DNA of 64,000 nt from Serilophus lunatus (GCA_013399895.1 VXBA01003716.1:1335754-1399753); one strand, 5' to 3'; positions 11,701 to 35,555 are shown, counted from the stretch's first letter. The notes: generated by a model from the letters alone, not told the origin. Numbers and translations are program-made.

Positions 11701-14700
11701 GTAATCCTATGAATCAGTGTTGCTTGTTGAGTGACATTCTGGATTCAGGATCTGATGTTTCAGAAAAGGCCTATCCTTTTCTGTTCTGTTACGTTTCATC
11801 ACTTTAACCACCTCAACAGCAAAGGTCTTCCCTTAAAATCCCCAATGTCTGTCTGTTGTTCTTGTTTCACATTTGAAAGCTAACAGGCACAATACAAATT
11901 TTGTGTACCTCCAACTTTCTTCCATCCCACTTGGTATATTTGTATCGATCCAGCAATAATATATTTGACAGGTAACAGACATACTGTGGCAGAGATGTTT
12001 TCATACTGTCACCTGATACTTTCAGAACTTTTCCTTTGGAAATCTTGCTCCAGATCAAACACTAAAAGATATGAATGCCGCTGAGTGTAGTTAAAAGGAG
12101 GGGTGACCTTTTATGGGATCCATAACCTGGATTGTCTCTGGAAAAATTTTGAGGAGGGTCTGGAGAAGACTGACACAGGCAGCCTGTCCCAACCCCAAAC
12201 ACTGACTGGGAGGGTGTCTCTGTGAGAACCTCATTCCATGCCTGGAGGAGAAGGGTTGTGAGCCTGTGTAAACACACCATGTGCTTGTCTGCACAATTCC
12301 CTTCTCTATCTGAGCAGAGGGAAGGAGATACACCCTTACTTTCCTCTCTTCAGTAATTAATCCAAGAGAAGTGCCTGCATCACACGGCAATTGCAAACTG
12401 AGCACACAGTGATGGACAACCTCTACTGCTTGTTTTGAATTCATTATTTCTTTTTTTCAAATCAGCCATGTCATTCCTTTGCTCTCAGTGTGCCTCGCTC
12501 CATTTTGAATTTTCCTCTTCAGGCTCTTCCATTCAGTCTCACACAAATCATTATTTAATTTTGTCTGAAGGTGGTTGGACTGATGATAATATTTAGTCTG
12601 TTTCAGGAAGTTTTTAGAGGTCGCCAGTGTCAAAGAACAACAATTTGCCTTAGCTCATTTATTAAGTGTATTATTTTTTCAGTAGAGTATTATTTTACTG
12701 CAAAATAAAAGCATTCCTGAAATTTATGCTTGTGAAGAAATCATATCCTCTCTTCCACCTTTGAAATAGTTACATAAACCAGAATATTGAAAACATTTTT
12801 TATGATGAAAATCTGGGCAAGGAAGTTGATCCTTTAGTTCTGGCTTTTTTATTCAATAAACACATTTTAAAAAAGAATAGCATTTTAAGCAGAAGATGGA
12901 CTGATTTACTAAAGTTAACAATATGAATTGCAATTATTTTTTTAGCTGTTTAATATATACAACTTTTAAAGCATCCTTTTGACTGCTCCCAGGTGTACAA
13001 TCTCCTAAATAAATAGTTGAGATTAGACTGGTCTTGAACTGGAATGTTCCATTCTCTGACTGGAAGTGTGATTTCTGTACAGGCTGCTATTGCATGTCAT
13101 ACCCTCAGCTGATCTTCATAAAAAGCCCAGCTGAAGTATTGCTGAACCTGTGGAAATGGAAACAAGTGCTTCCAGTGTTACCTCAGCAATTTTTTAGTTG
13201 TTAGGAAGGGACTTTTGCTCCCATGAATTCCAGTCTTGATGAAAGTGACTGATGTTCTCTGTCATACTCTAATGACTATTTAAAACATTAAGTATTAATG
13301 ATACACTCATGTAATGCAAAAAATTTCTCCCAGCTGACCACCCCTTTACTTGGCAGATGGTTCTCCATGGGGCTGTAGCTGTGCTTGTCGGATGTAATGG
13401 GACAACAGGCTCTCTATGAGCTTTTGGATGTAGGGCCAGAAAGAAGTGTCCATTCTGTGAGAGCACAAAGTCTTTCTTGCACACCTGTGTGGATGTGATA
13501 GTGGTAACAGCAGAAGCCACAATTCCCTTTTTAATTAAAATGCTCAATGTTACAATTAAAAGTCACTTTCTTCACTGATTCTGCAATTTTAGTTAAAATA
13601 AAATAGTGCAATGGGATTAGCCTAATGTATGCAGTGTTCATAGAGAAATGATTCATCCTTTTGTTGGGCTGTTTGTATCTTCTTGGGGGAAAAAAGAAAG
13701 ACTTGGCCCTTGACTGCTTCCCATCAGTTTTCTGTGCCTCAGAGTAAATAAAAAAACAATTAAAAAAATTGTTCCCTTTTATATTCTCTTTCCCTGACCA
13801 TTCAGATATTGAAATGTCCTCAATGTAAATTCAAAGCCAACGCACACCATACATGCTCTGCCTTGCACATCAAGTCTTTTCAATGAGATTTGAATAAAAC
13901 ATTGAACATACTGCTACACTCATCTGTTAAAAAAAATAAATACTGTGGGAGTCCTTCATACTTTTGAGCAGTCCACTGCATAACCATAATGTTTAGAGGA
14001 TGGAAAAGCAGTTTTACTATTCATGTTCAGGTTCCCTGAATTTAAACTCACAGGCAGTTTATAACAGGTGGAACAGAGGAATCACTTTCATCTCAGGGAA
14101 ACATGTCCTTGAAAATTATGTGTATACTTTGGTGTCATAAACCTGTGAATCAGAGAGAAAAAATATGAATTTGTCAAATTTGTATGCCTCTATTACTTCT
14201 TGTCCTGGAAATAGTTCGATTTTTTTTAATATAGTTTTGAATTTGCAAAGGGATGGTTTCTACCCATTTCCCTGGTGTTAGTTACATTAGCATTTTATAG
14301 GCTGCTCGTGTAAACTCTTGAGTTTTCATGGCTCTCAGGATTAGCTTTTTAATATAACATAGTACATATTGGCTCTTACTGCTGTTTAATTTAGATTGTG
14401 GTTTTTATGTGGCTCCTCAGCTGCAAGAAATATGGCCTACACTTGTTTGAAACGTTTCTTGTCTGTGTAAACCTGCTACTCATGTCCTTTTTTCCCTTGC
14501 ATATTGTAAAACTCTGAGCTAAATTTGCCTGTATTTGTCATGAAGTTCAATTACTCTACAAAGCAACACAGATCTCATGTAGAAAAACAGAACTCTCTTC
14601 TACCTTTGCACCATTATTGTGTTTTTTTCCACAGAAATCCATAGCTGCATTGCCTAAATAAATTATTTTAGCAAATAAGGCTCCTTATTCAAAGGACTCA

Positions 14701-15669
14701 TGTAAAGAATTCCCAGCCAAATGCTAGTTATTGCATATTTTGAATGCACTTTTTGAAGTTATCCTAGTATCACTCTTCTCTTTTGGGCATCTGAAGTTGT
14801 TTAAAGGAACACATGGTTTCTCACCCTTCTATAAGAAAAAGGCAATTTCTATATGGGGTGAAGAAAAACGTAATTTAAACAAAAGTGTATTTTATTTTCA
14901 ATATTAATGTCTATAACAGCGACTTTCCTGAACAGAGAGAGACTTTTCTACCTAAAAAGACCTTTTTAATAGTTATTCCAGATAAATTTCTATGGACAAT
15001 TCAGTTTCTAAAAAGTCTGTGTAAGATCTTGAGAGGAGCAAAGCTTACATTTTCACAAGTCTTACGAAGAAGGGATGTTCTCTCTTGTGCATTAATGTGT
15101 CTTATTAGAATTCCTGGGAATCTGTCCAGCTGTACATAGTAAATATTTGACATACCAATAAAGTGATTCCCTGGCAATTCAACCACTCAGCACAAGTGAG
15201 ACTTAATTTATAATGAATAGCTGCACCTGTTGAACAGTGAAATAAGCTCCTGACATAAGTGATCTTTTTATGCTATTATTTTCTGAATTTTTAAAAAGGT
15301 CCTATCTTTCTAGATCCTACTCATCTAAAGATTCTGATTTCAAAAATATTGTCAGGCCTGGGTAAAAAAATTTCATATTGAAGGAGGAATACATGTGATT
15401 TTGAGCTTAAAATGTAAACCCTCACCCCTGTGTTAAGATCAACACCATTAAAGGGAAGGTATAAAATGTGCCTATTACTGAATTAGGCATTTGTTTTGTA
15501 TATCTAATGATAGAATCAATATGTGGCTCCATCAGAGGAGAGATCCATCAGCCTCTATCTTGCTAGCATTCAATCAGGAGATTGAGTTTGCAGACTTCAA
15601 GGGGGAGAAATGTTTCTCCATCTTTTGACAATCCATATTACACTAATTTGGACAGCTTTTACACAGAGC

Positions 15670-15890
15670 TGCACCAGTTTACTCAAGCATTGTTTTCAAT
15701 ATCATTTCATTAAATCAATGCAAAAGGTTGTGTTGACCTTTTAAGTATATATTTAAATCTGATCAGTGGAGCTTAAATCGATTAGGAACTGATTTTAAGA
15801 CAACTCTTAAGGCAAATAAGTGTGTCCACATGGGGTTCCTCAGCTGTTCAACGAATTGATGTGAAATCCAATTTAAATTAAGCCACTGCA
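15670..15890. mobile_element. Imperfect inverted repeat, possible old hAT-like MITE
   Basis: The left arm (15670-15738) starts TGCACCAGTTTACT and ends TGTTGACC. The right arm (15821-15890) starts GTGTCCACAT and ends AAGCCACTGCA. The right arm roughly matches the reverse complement of the left (about two thirds identity by eye) around an ~80-bp spacer. Motifs such as a TGCACCAGTTTA-like arm near a TGTGTNGAC end recall ancient amniote MITE families. The family name is not established. Confidence 0.4.
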
Positions 15891-18322
15891 AACAAACCAC
15901 TGTTGCGTTGTATGAAAGTCCCAAATGTGCCCTCTAAGTTCTTTGAGAACTTTCTTTCTAACTTGAATGGAGAACCCAAGGGAGATACAGTTAATGGAGT
16001 GAAATCTTCTCATCCCTGTCAGGACAGGAAGGATGACTAAAAAACACAGTAAGAAGCTTCCAAACAAACATCCAGGGTTCAGCCAAAAGCTCTGTTTGTA
16101 AACCTGTTTGCTGTCAAATGACAGATGTTTTTTACTCTTCTCTCTTGGCACTGACAGTAGCGAACAAGGTGGAAATGCCACCAACTCCCCAGACTCTGGC
16201 AGAAGGAGGCCTTCTCCATATACCACAGGTTTAAAAGATAAAAAGTGAACTTAAGGGAAATCCCCTTTATTTCGTGTGTGTTAAGCATTGGGACACCTAA
16301 AGTTTTCAGCCTTCAGCTTGCCTTCACAACAGCTTTGGTGTTTTCACAGCATAGATTATTCCTCTCCCCTAAAACATCGCCAAAGACCTTTGCAGGACTG
16401 CAGGAAAGCCTCTTGATTTTCATAGCCCTTAAATCTACAAGGGGATTTCAAAGATTTTGCTCTTGGAGCAGAGAAATAGGAGACGGTAAATGAGCTTCAC
16501 TCCATATTGATAGATAATGCAAATAAGATGGAATAAAGTAGGTATTTGTAGAAGGGAAAGATTACCCAATAATTTCTACACACCAACAAACCTGCAACCT
16601 GATTTTTAATGACTGTGTTTAAAAACACCAACATACAATCATACAATAAAATATGCTGTGAGAGAAAGCAGGGTTAAAAGGAGCAAATAGAGGGAAATAT
16701 TAAGGTTAATTGAGGGAAGACTCATTTAATATACACAACTATGCTTAATTATTAATCCAATAACATGGGAGTGCAAGTTACAATTAAGAACTTCTGGAGG
16801 CTGTTGGTCTCTCAACCTTCCCCACCTCACTGTTACCCATATAAATGTCATCTGCTCCATTTTCCCCTGTCCTAGAACTGAGGAAAGTAAATGAACAGTT
16901 TGCCTTATTCTTCTCAAAATGTTTTCATTATTTGACAGTTTTTCTGTATGAAAAAAGAGTTTTAAGAGCTCTTCCTCATCTTCATGTCCCCTTCTTGTCA
17001 AAGGATGCTGTTTGATGGGCATTGCAGGATCCCTCTTTGCCAGTCCAAACCCCAGCAGGAGAAGAGTATCTAAATGCACAGGTGGGTACTTTGTCACTGG
17101 TTGTATGAAAAAAAAGGGAGGTAAGAGAATTGTTTTATCTCCTCCAGAGATTCAGTGACTGCTGATGGTTTGGATGTGTGTGGTATTGGCAAATCTCTAG
17201 CTTCTTTCTAGCTTTCCTTGCTCCTCAAAATTACTTATAACATTCCCATTCAAACCTGTGCAAGTGAGTCCTGGAATGGTTGCAGACTTGCAAAGGTTGT
17301 GGGATATGAGTGAAGTCGAACATAAGGATCTTCCATGATAAATTCCTGAGTGTTTCTATATATGGAGGTAAAGGTACCAAGTGTAGTAAACTCTCACCCA
17401 ATACAGAGCTTCCTACGTGGCTTGCTGAAACCTCCCTGGAAGTGTTGCATCTTGTTCTGCTCTTTTATTTTTTGAAGTCTTGTTGACTGCAGGTCAATGA
17501 GTGTATTCCTAGTGCTAGATATGACTCTTTCCTCTTTTTCCTAGCACAGATAGGATTCAGTAAATCGTTAAACTGGGTTGAGAAATACAATTTGTGAATG
17601 TGGTGAGCAGAAGAAAGAAACCCACAAAACCTCCACTGTGACTGGAGGTGGGAGAAGAAGGGACAATGTCACTTTGCAGTGTTTTAAATGAGGACAAGTG
17701 GTCAAATACAAAAAGCAGGAATTACCAAAGCAGTAGACTCTCCACCTTACACTTGCTTCTCTGCTCTCTCCTATTTTCTGCATGTCAGAACTGGGAGCTC
17801 ATGCATTTTGATTAGCGAAAGTTCACTGCTTCTAATGGCCATTCTTTCCACTTAGGTTCTGGAGATCCAGTTGCGTTGAGTTTTGAAAGTGAAGGAAAGG
17901 GTGTTTAACCCAGCAAGATACTTTCAAGGCATGTGAACCTGCAAAGAAGTTTGATAGTTTATTAATTTATGTCATTGTTCAGTACAGAACTGGCAGACAG
18001 ACCATCTCTTGTGGGATTTGCTGACCTTTCCAGTGCAGTCCAAAGCAAGGCCTTTTGCCTTTATCTAGGCATTCATGACAGAGGGTTGTTAAATGCCAGA
18101 AATACTCTTTAAATCCCACCTTCTGAGAACTATCTGAGTTAGGTACCACAATTTTTTGTTCCTGCTGGAAGGCAGAAGACTGATGGCTCCCTCACTCTTG
18201 GCTTTTCTGTAATACTCGTATTTTGTAATATCCATTGTAATTTGTGCCAGAAATTGCCATGACTGTGGACCACCTTTTTTTTTTTCCCATTGCATCTTTC
18301 CAAGAAGAAATGGTATAAAATT

Positions 18323-18338
18323 GGGGGGGGGGGGGGGG
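18323..18338 (+). repeat. G16 homopolymer
   Basis: Sixteen consecutive G residues on the + strand, preceded by an AT-rich stretch. The exact length is unreliable in any sequencing technology. Confidence 0.9.
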
Positions 18339-18377
18339 TTGACCCTGAAATCATATCTGAACTCACTTCAATATCCT

Positions 18378-18502
18378 GTCCCCCCCCAAATAAATAAAAT
18401 GAAAATCAACAACAAAATACACACCCCCCAAAAAACCCTCCAACAAACCCCATAAAACCAAACCAAAAACCTCCAAAAACCACACAAAAAACTCCCCTCA
18501 CT
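18378..18502 (+). repeat. A/C-rich, almost G-free low-complexity tract
   Basis: About 125 bp composed nearly only of A and C with few T and a single G, in CCAAAAA-like and CCCC blocks. The minus strand is correspondingly G/T-rich with runs of up to eight G. Confidence 0.85.
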
Positions 18503-19763
18503 TTGGATGTTTATAGTTTTCAGTTGCTAAATGGTGCTTTTGCTGTGGCTGCCAGGGTCTTCAACAAAATGCTAATTTACTAATATCTCTCATCTCTCCT
18601 ATTGTAGCAAAGAAGGATGACAAAGGCTAACAAATTGTGTCTTATTGAGCAGGGCCTGAAGTTAGGAACTTAAAAGAGGTCTTTGAAGGAATTTGGGGAT
18701 ACTGTATTTCTTGGGAAAAGAACAAAGAATTAATATGGGAAGACAAATGCAAAGCTACAGCTCAGTGGTTCTCACCTCCTTTCAAACAGCATTGAAATCT
18801 TTAACTCAGTGGAGGTAGCTTCCAGACCTCTCTTTTTGGACAATGTTTGGGCTTTTTTGTCTGATTTTAGTGCTTATTCCCTCTATATGACTCTCTCCCC
18901 ACATTCAAGACTGTCAGGGAGAAGTTGTAGATCAGAATATCTGTAAACAGTGTTTTAGTGTCTCCCACACAGCAGTCTGGAACTGTCTCTCCTCATGTTA
19001 CTGAAGGTTCATGGATTTCCCAAATCAGCAGGAGTTCATTGATTTATATGCAGGCTTACTACTTTGGTTACTCTTGTGGTTTTTCCTGGCTACTGCTAAT
19101 TAGCCTGGCAGATCTTTCATTGTTTCTTACGTGCAGTAGTAGATGAATATAACTACTTGTACTGAGTTATCATAATGGGGGGTTTTTTGTCTCCTCATGA
19201 AAAATATAAACGACACTTTGAAAACTCTTGTCTGAGCAATGGTGGAGATCCAGGCTGTGACCTCATACTCGATGATGTCTCTAGTGTAGTGAGTGGTGCT
19301 GTCTCCTGCGCTTGGACTACCCCATAGCCTCTTGTCACCTCATGCAGTTCTTCAGCTTAAAAATAATCATTCCTTTGCTACCACTTTCCTGTTAGTTACC
19401 CTCTGAAAGATTTGCCCTCTCTCTCAAGTATAATCTCAGCCTGTCTCTGACATCTCATTGGGATCCCAGCTCGGGTTAAGGAAAAATTCTTTCTCAAGGC
19501 CTTACTCTCCTGCGTGTGCAATTTTTTTCTCAGTTGCTGTAGGCACTCTCACCCTCCTGCTTCTCCTTCAGCCTTGCGAATAACAGAGGCGGCCGGGCAT
19601 CAGCTGACCTAGAGGTGCGGTAACTTTTGGCCCCACGTCTCGTCTCCCGAGGCTGCAGGCAGCGCAGCAGAGTCCTGGCTCCCCCGCGCACCTCCGCGCA
19701 GGCTGGGAGCCCGGCTGCAGAACATGTCCTCTCCCCTGGGCGCAAGCCGGGATGCTGGTTTCT

Positions 19764-19784
19764 CCCGGGAGGTGGCAGCACAGC
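19764..19784 (+). promoter_or_regulatory. CTCF-like motif (copy 2)
   Basis: CCCGGGAGGTGGCAGCAC matches the CTCF core at about 12 of 14 positions. It lies in a GC/CpG-rich patch (about 19570-19930) corresponding to the patch at 1560-2060. Confidence 0.4.
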
Positions 19785-21090
19785 CAGACGCGATCAGCAT
19801 CTGCAGCTTGGCGCCCAGAACTGCAAAGGGGTGGGTGGCGGGGAGGAGGTGGGTTTGGTGTTGGATTCCTTCCGAGGTGGAGCTCCTTAGTTGCGAGCAA
19901 GGATTAGGATGGGCAGCGCGGGGGTGTTGATGCATAGGAGGGATAGCTTCAAGCCTTTTCTTGAAGCAGAATGGAATCAGCCCAACATCCTCCTGGTAAC
20001 ACGCTGGGGTCCCTTTATCCTGATGACACTTCTCTGTATCAGTTGCAGCTGATTGTCACACATGGTGTGGGGCCGAGGTGCACACTGTGGGGACTGCTGA
20101 GCCTACAGCCACAGCCCCACAGCTTTTTTATTCATGTGCAAGGAAAGGCTCTGCAGGAGACCGGGCACAGTCACTACATATCGTGGTTTTTGCAAGCATC
20201 CACTTACCTGCAGGCCACGATGGCTGCATGTTATCTGCAGGCTATCAAGAAGCTTAAGGTAAAACTTCGTGAGAAAGGAAGAGCAACAATTAGTCACCAT
20301 CCCATTAAATGCTACAACCTGCTCCTCTCTCAGAACCTCATCTGTTCTTTTTAGCCAGATTGGAGGCTTCGATTCCCTCCTGAGGTTTTAGTAATGGATT
20401 ACAAAGCCAGGGGTACTATACGGGGTGTAATGCAACCATCATCTGGAAAACACACACAGAGGCGGGGGGGTTGGGTTTCTGCAGAAACCAAGCACAATCT
20501 AGTCCGAAAATCTATGGGATATATTGCTTAATCTACCCCTCTGGCTCTGTTCTTTGAATTTGGCTTTCCTATGCCAAACACGCTGAATCAGCTGGAGATG
20601 CTACAAAGCCTTGTACAGAGCCTTGGTGGGAGGCTGTTTGCCTACTTTGTGAACTTTTGTGGAAACACAGAGTAACTGTAGATTCAGTCTTGCCCCAACA
20701 TTAATTTGTGATGAATGCTGTCTGTAGGTTTGTGCATCCAAAAGCAAAGATCCCTAGAAATCCTGACATAGCCAATTCAAATGGTTTTACTAGCATCAGC
20801 AACGGGAGGGCAGCCATCCAACCTGACAGTTCTTTAAAAAGTAATAAAATGCACTTGATTTTCTGCTCCTTGGATGGCAACCACTGACTGGCAACTCAGC
20901 TCATATACCAGGTAATTCCTGCTTGACCCTGCTTAGGGCACTACTGAAACCACACCTTAAGCAGGCAGCACGGAGAGGATGAAGCACAGAAAGGCAAAGG
21001 AAAACTCAAGGTTTATAAGCACATAGAAATGGGCCATTTCTCTTTTTTCCCCCCTCTTTGCCCCTGGCAGTCTTGGAAGGCTCATCCCTA

Positions 21091-21360
21091 CTCTCATGAC
21101 TGTACAGTAAAGGAAAGTTGTTGCTCTGAAGAGTGTTTGAAAGTGCTGCAATTCTTCCAGAACATCTTCTTTCCTAAATGACCAAGTGCCTCAGAGAGAT
21201 CCTGTAGTATTGCAGGATGGGTCATGATAACAGAGGATGCACTGCTCATCTTGTCCAGGGGCTGGGAAGCAGAAGGAAAATGGCTCAGGCAGTGAGAACG
21301 GGAAAGCAAATCCACCTTTTCTATCTGCATTTTCCTTCTGACTCAGTTCTGGGGGATCCT
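21091..21360 (+). pseudogene. Decayed copy of the XPNPEP3 terminal exon with flanking intron and 3' UTR
   Basis: The segment aligns to 3231-3412 and then, across a deletion of about 180 bp, to about 3590-3690. Eighteen bases are identical (3384-3401 and 21225-21242, TGATAACAGAGGATGCAC). The acceptor TTCCAG ends at 21160. In the copy, SASER and VMITEDALLILS answer to SAPER and VVITEDAPLVLS of the gene. A one-base loss near 21185 breaks the frame upstream, 12 nt are missing in the middle, and the metal-binding Glu (IEDD) has become Ala (IAGW). The stop codon and C-terminus are gone. It cannot encode the enzyme's active site. Confidence 0.75.
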
Positions 21361-21569
21361 CCTGCTGCCGTGTGGATCCCTCTGTTCTGAAGGGACAAGT
21401 TTTGTCAGCACAACCACCACCAGGCCTTGCTGCAAACCCCCACCCCTCCACGAGCAGTTCCACGGCAGTCCAGTCAGGCACACACATTCAAAGGGTGCAG
21501 GCATGGAGGAGGGAAGCACCTGGGGGATAAATCCCACACAGGAAGATGTTGGTGGTTGCAGAAAAATAA

Positions 21570-23680
21570 ACAACAAAACACCAACAGAATGAAAGTAAAG
21601 GAGAAGAGGAATGACCAAAGTGCAAGACACAGGCTTTGGAAGGTGGTTGCACTACGAGAAGGTTGTTGTTTTGGCACAGTCTTTGACAACTGGGAGAGAG
21701 TTTGTCTCATTTTAATTGGGCCTAACAATATTCACAGCAGCTGCCACATATCACCTGGGCCGTCTGTCTCCCTGCCTCTTCAGCTTGGCAGTTTCCTCTT
21801 TTTCCCCTGCCTGTCCCAGAGGTTTGAAAAATGATCCATTCTTCAGAATATCCCTGGTAATTTGGACCACACTGTTGTATTTCTTTTGAGACTGATGCTT
21901 TTCAAAGCTGCAGCCTTTGTTCCTGCAGCAGCTTCTGACACTCCTCTACAACATATAGCCTTAAGAAGGGGGAAAATGGGTCTGAGGGGCTGCATTTTTC
22001 CTAGGAGGAAAGACATTAGAGATGGCACTAAAATCAAGAAAAACCAGATTACTTCATGTACAGCAAAGAAGGTAACAGCCCTTTTTATGAAGTGCAGGAC
22101 TACACTGTCACTAACTTGCCTTTGCAAAGCACACTGGAGATCTCTCAGTGCACTCCCCATTGTAACTATTATGTATCTGCATACACAAATCAGTAACTAT
22201 TCATTAAATAAACCTACAGATAGAAGTTCTGTTCTGCATTGTGTTTGTTTGGGTTTTTTTCCTGAAAACACCACCACTGTTTTAGCAAGACTTCACTGAA
22301 GATCTGTGTCGCTACATTGTTTCTGCTGCCAGATACAGAAAGATAAATGCACACCGTACGAGCGCTGGCTGCATGGCTCTTACCCATTGGCAGCCACCTC
22401 CCCGTGGTGACATCAGCTGAGGTGGGGACGCTGTAATTTCATGTTGCAGTAGGCACTTAAAGTGAAAATGAGTGTTAACATTTCTCTGGTATGCATATGT
22501 CCTAGCCTACATGCTTATTCAATGTCCTGGATTCCCACTGAGGCATGTCCTACTGGGGACGTCAGCATACACAGGGTTAGAACTGATGTTTCTACTAATA
22601 AGAAATCTTGCAAATTCTGCCTTCAGAGGAGCTATTTTCTGGAAGGTGAAAAATAGATTTTCTCAAGTACCCACCTCTCATTTTCAAAATACTCTTGCAG
22701 TAGTCCTGAATAACAGAGCAACAAGACAGAAACCTGAATTCTGCGGAGCTTTATTTTATTGTGAGCAGTAAGAGATGCCCCATAACCAAGCAGCGTCCTG
22801 GGAAAGGGGCAGCTCAGGAAAAGGGAAGCTTTCTGTGTAGATGACTAGAGTTGTTAAGAAGTTTTTAATGGGGGAGGGCATTTTTGTGCTTCCGTCTTAC
22901 CTTTATTGTGACTTTCAGGCTCAGCCTGACCCTGCAAATACTTAGGTATGTGCCTAAGCCAAGGCACAAGTGTTACATGTCTTTCAAATATGAATCTCGA
23001 TCCAAAAAAATTATCCCAACGCATCTAATGGCAGCATTATCTCATTCTTTCTGCAGGTCCCTACTTTAGGTTAAAGTTTATTTGAAGACTGCCAGACACT
23101 CCATCCCAGCAATGACTGGATCTCAGGAAAAAGCTGTATGCCTACAGCAAGCTGGAATACGATGGAGCCAGACTGGAACGGTGCTTCTGATGGGTACAGT
23201 ACAGACATTGCTTGCCTGTACATATCCAAGGGAATGCCCTTTTTTGTGCTTCTAAACCCTCCTCCTGCCCCTGGCCCGCATTCATGGAGCGACACGGTGT
23301 GCAAAGGGATTTGAAAGGGACGACTCTGCAGAGACATCACACCCCTACAGGGAGAGCTGGGTGACATTTCAGGACCTGCCTTGTCCTGCTGGGGAGGGCA
23401 CTCCCCTCACTTTCCGTGTCTCGGGGAACACCAGCACTGGCCTTTTCGGAAGGTGCTTTGAGCTGCCCTGACGGACAGGGCTCCCGGAGCAGCTCCCGCG
23501 CCTCTGCTCCCCATCTTTGCCGGGGCTTGGCCAGGTCTGGCAGCACCGCTAAATCCGCGTTAATTTTAACTACTGTTCGCCCAAATCACGCATCGCAGCT
23601 GTAGCCCGGACCCTGCGCGTTCTGTCTCCAGCAATGCCGTGCTGCGTTAAAAAAAACAACAAAAAAACAACCCTGAACGG
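21570..23680. other. Intergenic region upstream of RBX1, no gene seen
   Basis: No open frame here resembles a known family. GC content rises from about 23.35 kb toward the RBX1 CpG island. An old repeat fragment lies at about 22918-22975. Confidence 0.55.
22916..22976 (+). mobile_element. Fragment resembling an ancient amniote MITE/SINE
   Basis: GCCTGACCCTGCAAATACTT followed by TGTGCCTAAG and GGCACAAGTG resembles the arm of an old, widespread amniote repeat with a CCTGCAAANACTTA motif. Recognition is from memory and the fragment is short. Confidence 0.4.
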
Positions 23681-23905
23681 CAGGAGAACAAAAGAACGGC
23701 AGCAGCAACCCCGCCGGCTCCACCTCGCCCTGCGCTTGCCGGAGACCGATGATGGCGGGCGTAAAACAAGGTAAAAGTTTACTAAGGGCCGAAGGGAGGT
23801 AAATCCCGAGGGGGTTTAGCGAGGTGCTGCGCCCAGAGCACCAACCCCGCCAGCCTCGGAGCGATGAGGGAACTGCGCGCGCCCCGCCCTGACCGGCGCC
23901 TTTAA

Positions 23906-35393
<11,488 letters not shown>

Positions 35394-35555
35394 AGAGATG
35401 GTCACCAGGCTTCTTGTTATGTCATCAGACTCAATTGTTCTTGTCACTGTGGGTTTGTTTTAGCAACTTGGAAAGTCAGTAATGTATACAATTCTTCTTT
35501 CATCCTAATTTCTTCCTGTTGTACACGATTGAATAAAGTCTTTCTGGAGCTTCCT
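35394..35555 (+). other. RBX1: RBX1 3' UTR
   Basis: A short 3' UTR from the TAG to just past the AATAAA at 35532-35537. A T-run and TGTCTTGTGTT downstream form a plausible GU-rich element. Confidence 0.7.
35532..35537 (+). promoter_or_regulatory. RBX1: RBX1 polyadenylation signal AATAAA
   Basis: This is a canonical hexamer 139 bp after the stop codon, with a T/GT-rich element about 25-40 bases downstream. Confidence 0.75.

Larger units (their letters stand above)
5780..19550. other. Intergenic region between XPNPEP3 and its duplicate, no gene seen
   Basis: The open frames here are short, lack any family resemblance and have no paired splice or codon pattern. The DNA is moderately AT-rich, with scattered poly-T and poly-A runs. 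Items I can name inside it are the inverted-repeat element at 15.67-15.89 kb and the G-run plus A/C tract at 18.32-18.50 kb. I see no tRNA-like B box or snRNA sequence. Confidence 0.6.
19560..21565 (+). other. Diverged tandem duplicate of the XPNPEP3 3' region
   Basis: Several blocks appear in the same order and orientation as in XPNPEP3, about 17.6-18.1 kb downstream. They are: the CTCF-like block (1685-1723 versus 19770-19808); a possible trace of the HVGHYLG exon and its donor near 20.2 kb; intron plus last exon (3231-3412 versus 21091-21253); 3' UTR (about 3590-3690 versus 21253-21350); and CAGGAAGATG plus GGTGGTT (near 3980 versus 21540). Intron sequence and the splice acceptor are included, so this is a DNA-level duplication and not a processed retrocopy. 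Identity is roughly 65-75% outside the CTCF-like core. The limits are uncertain. Confidence 0.7.
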
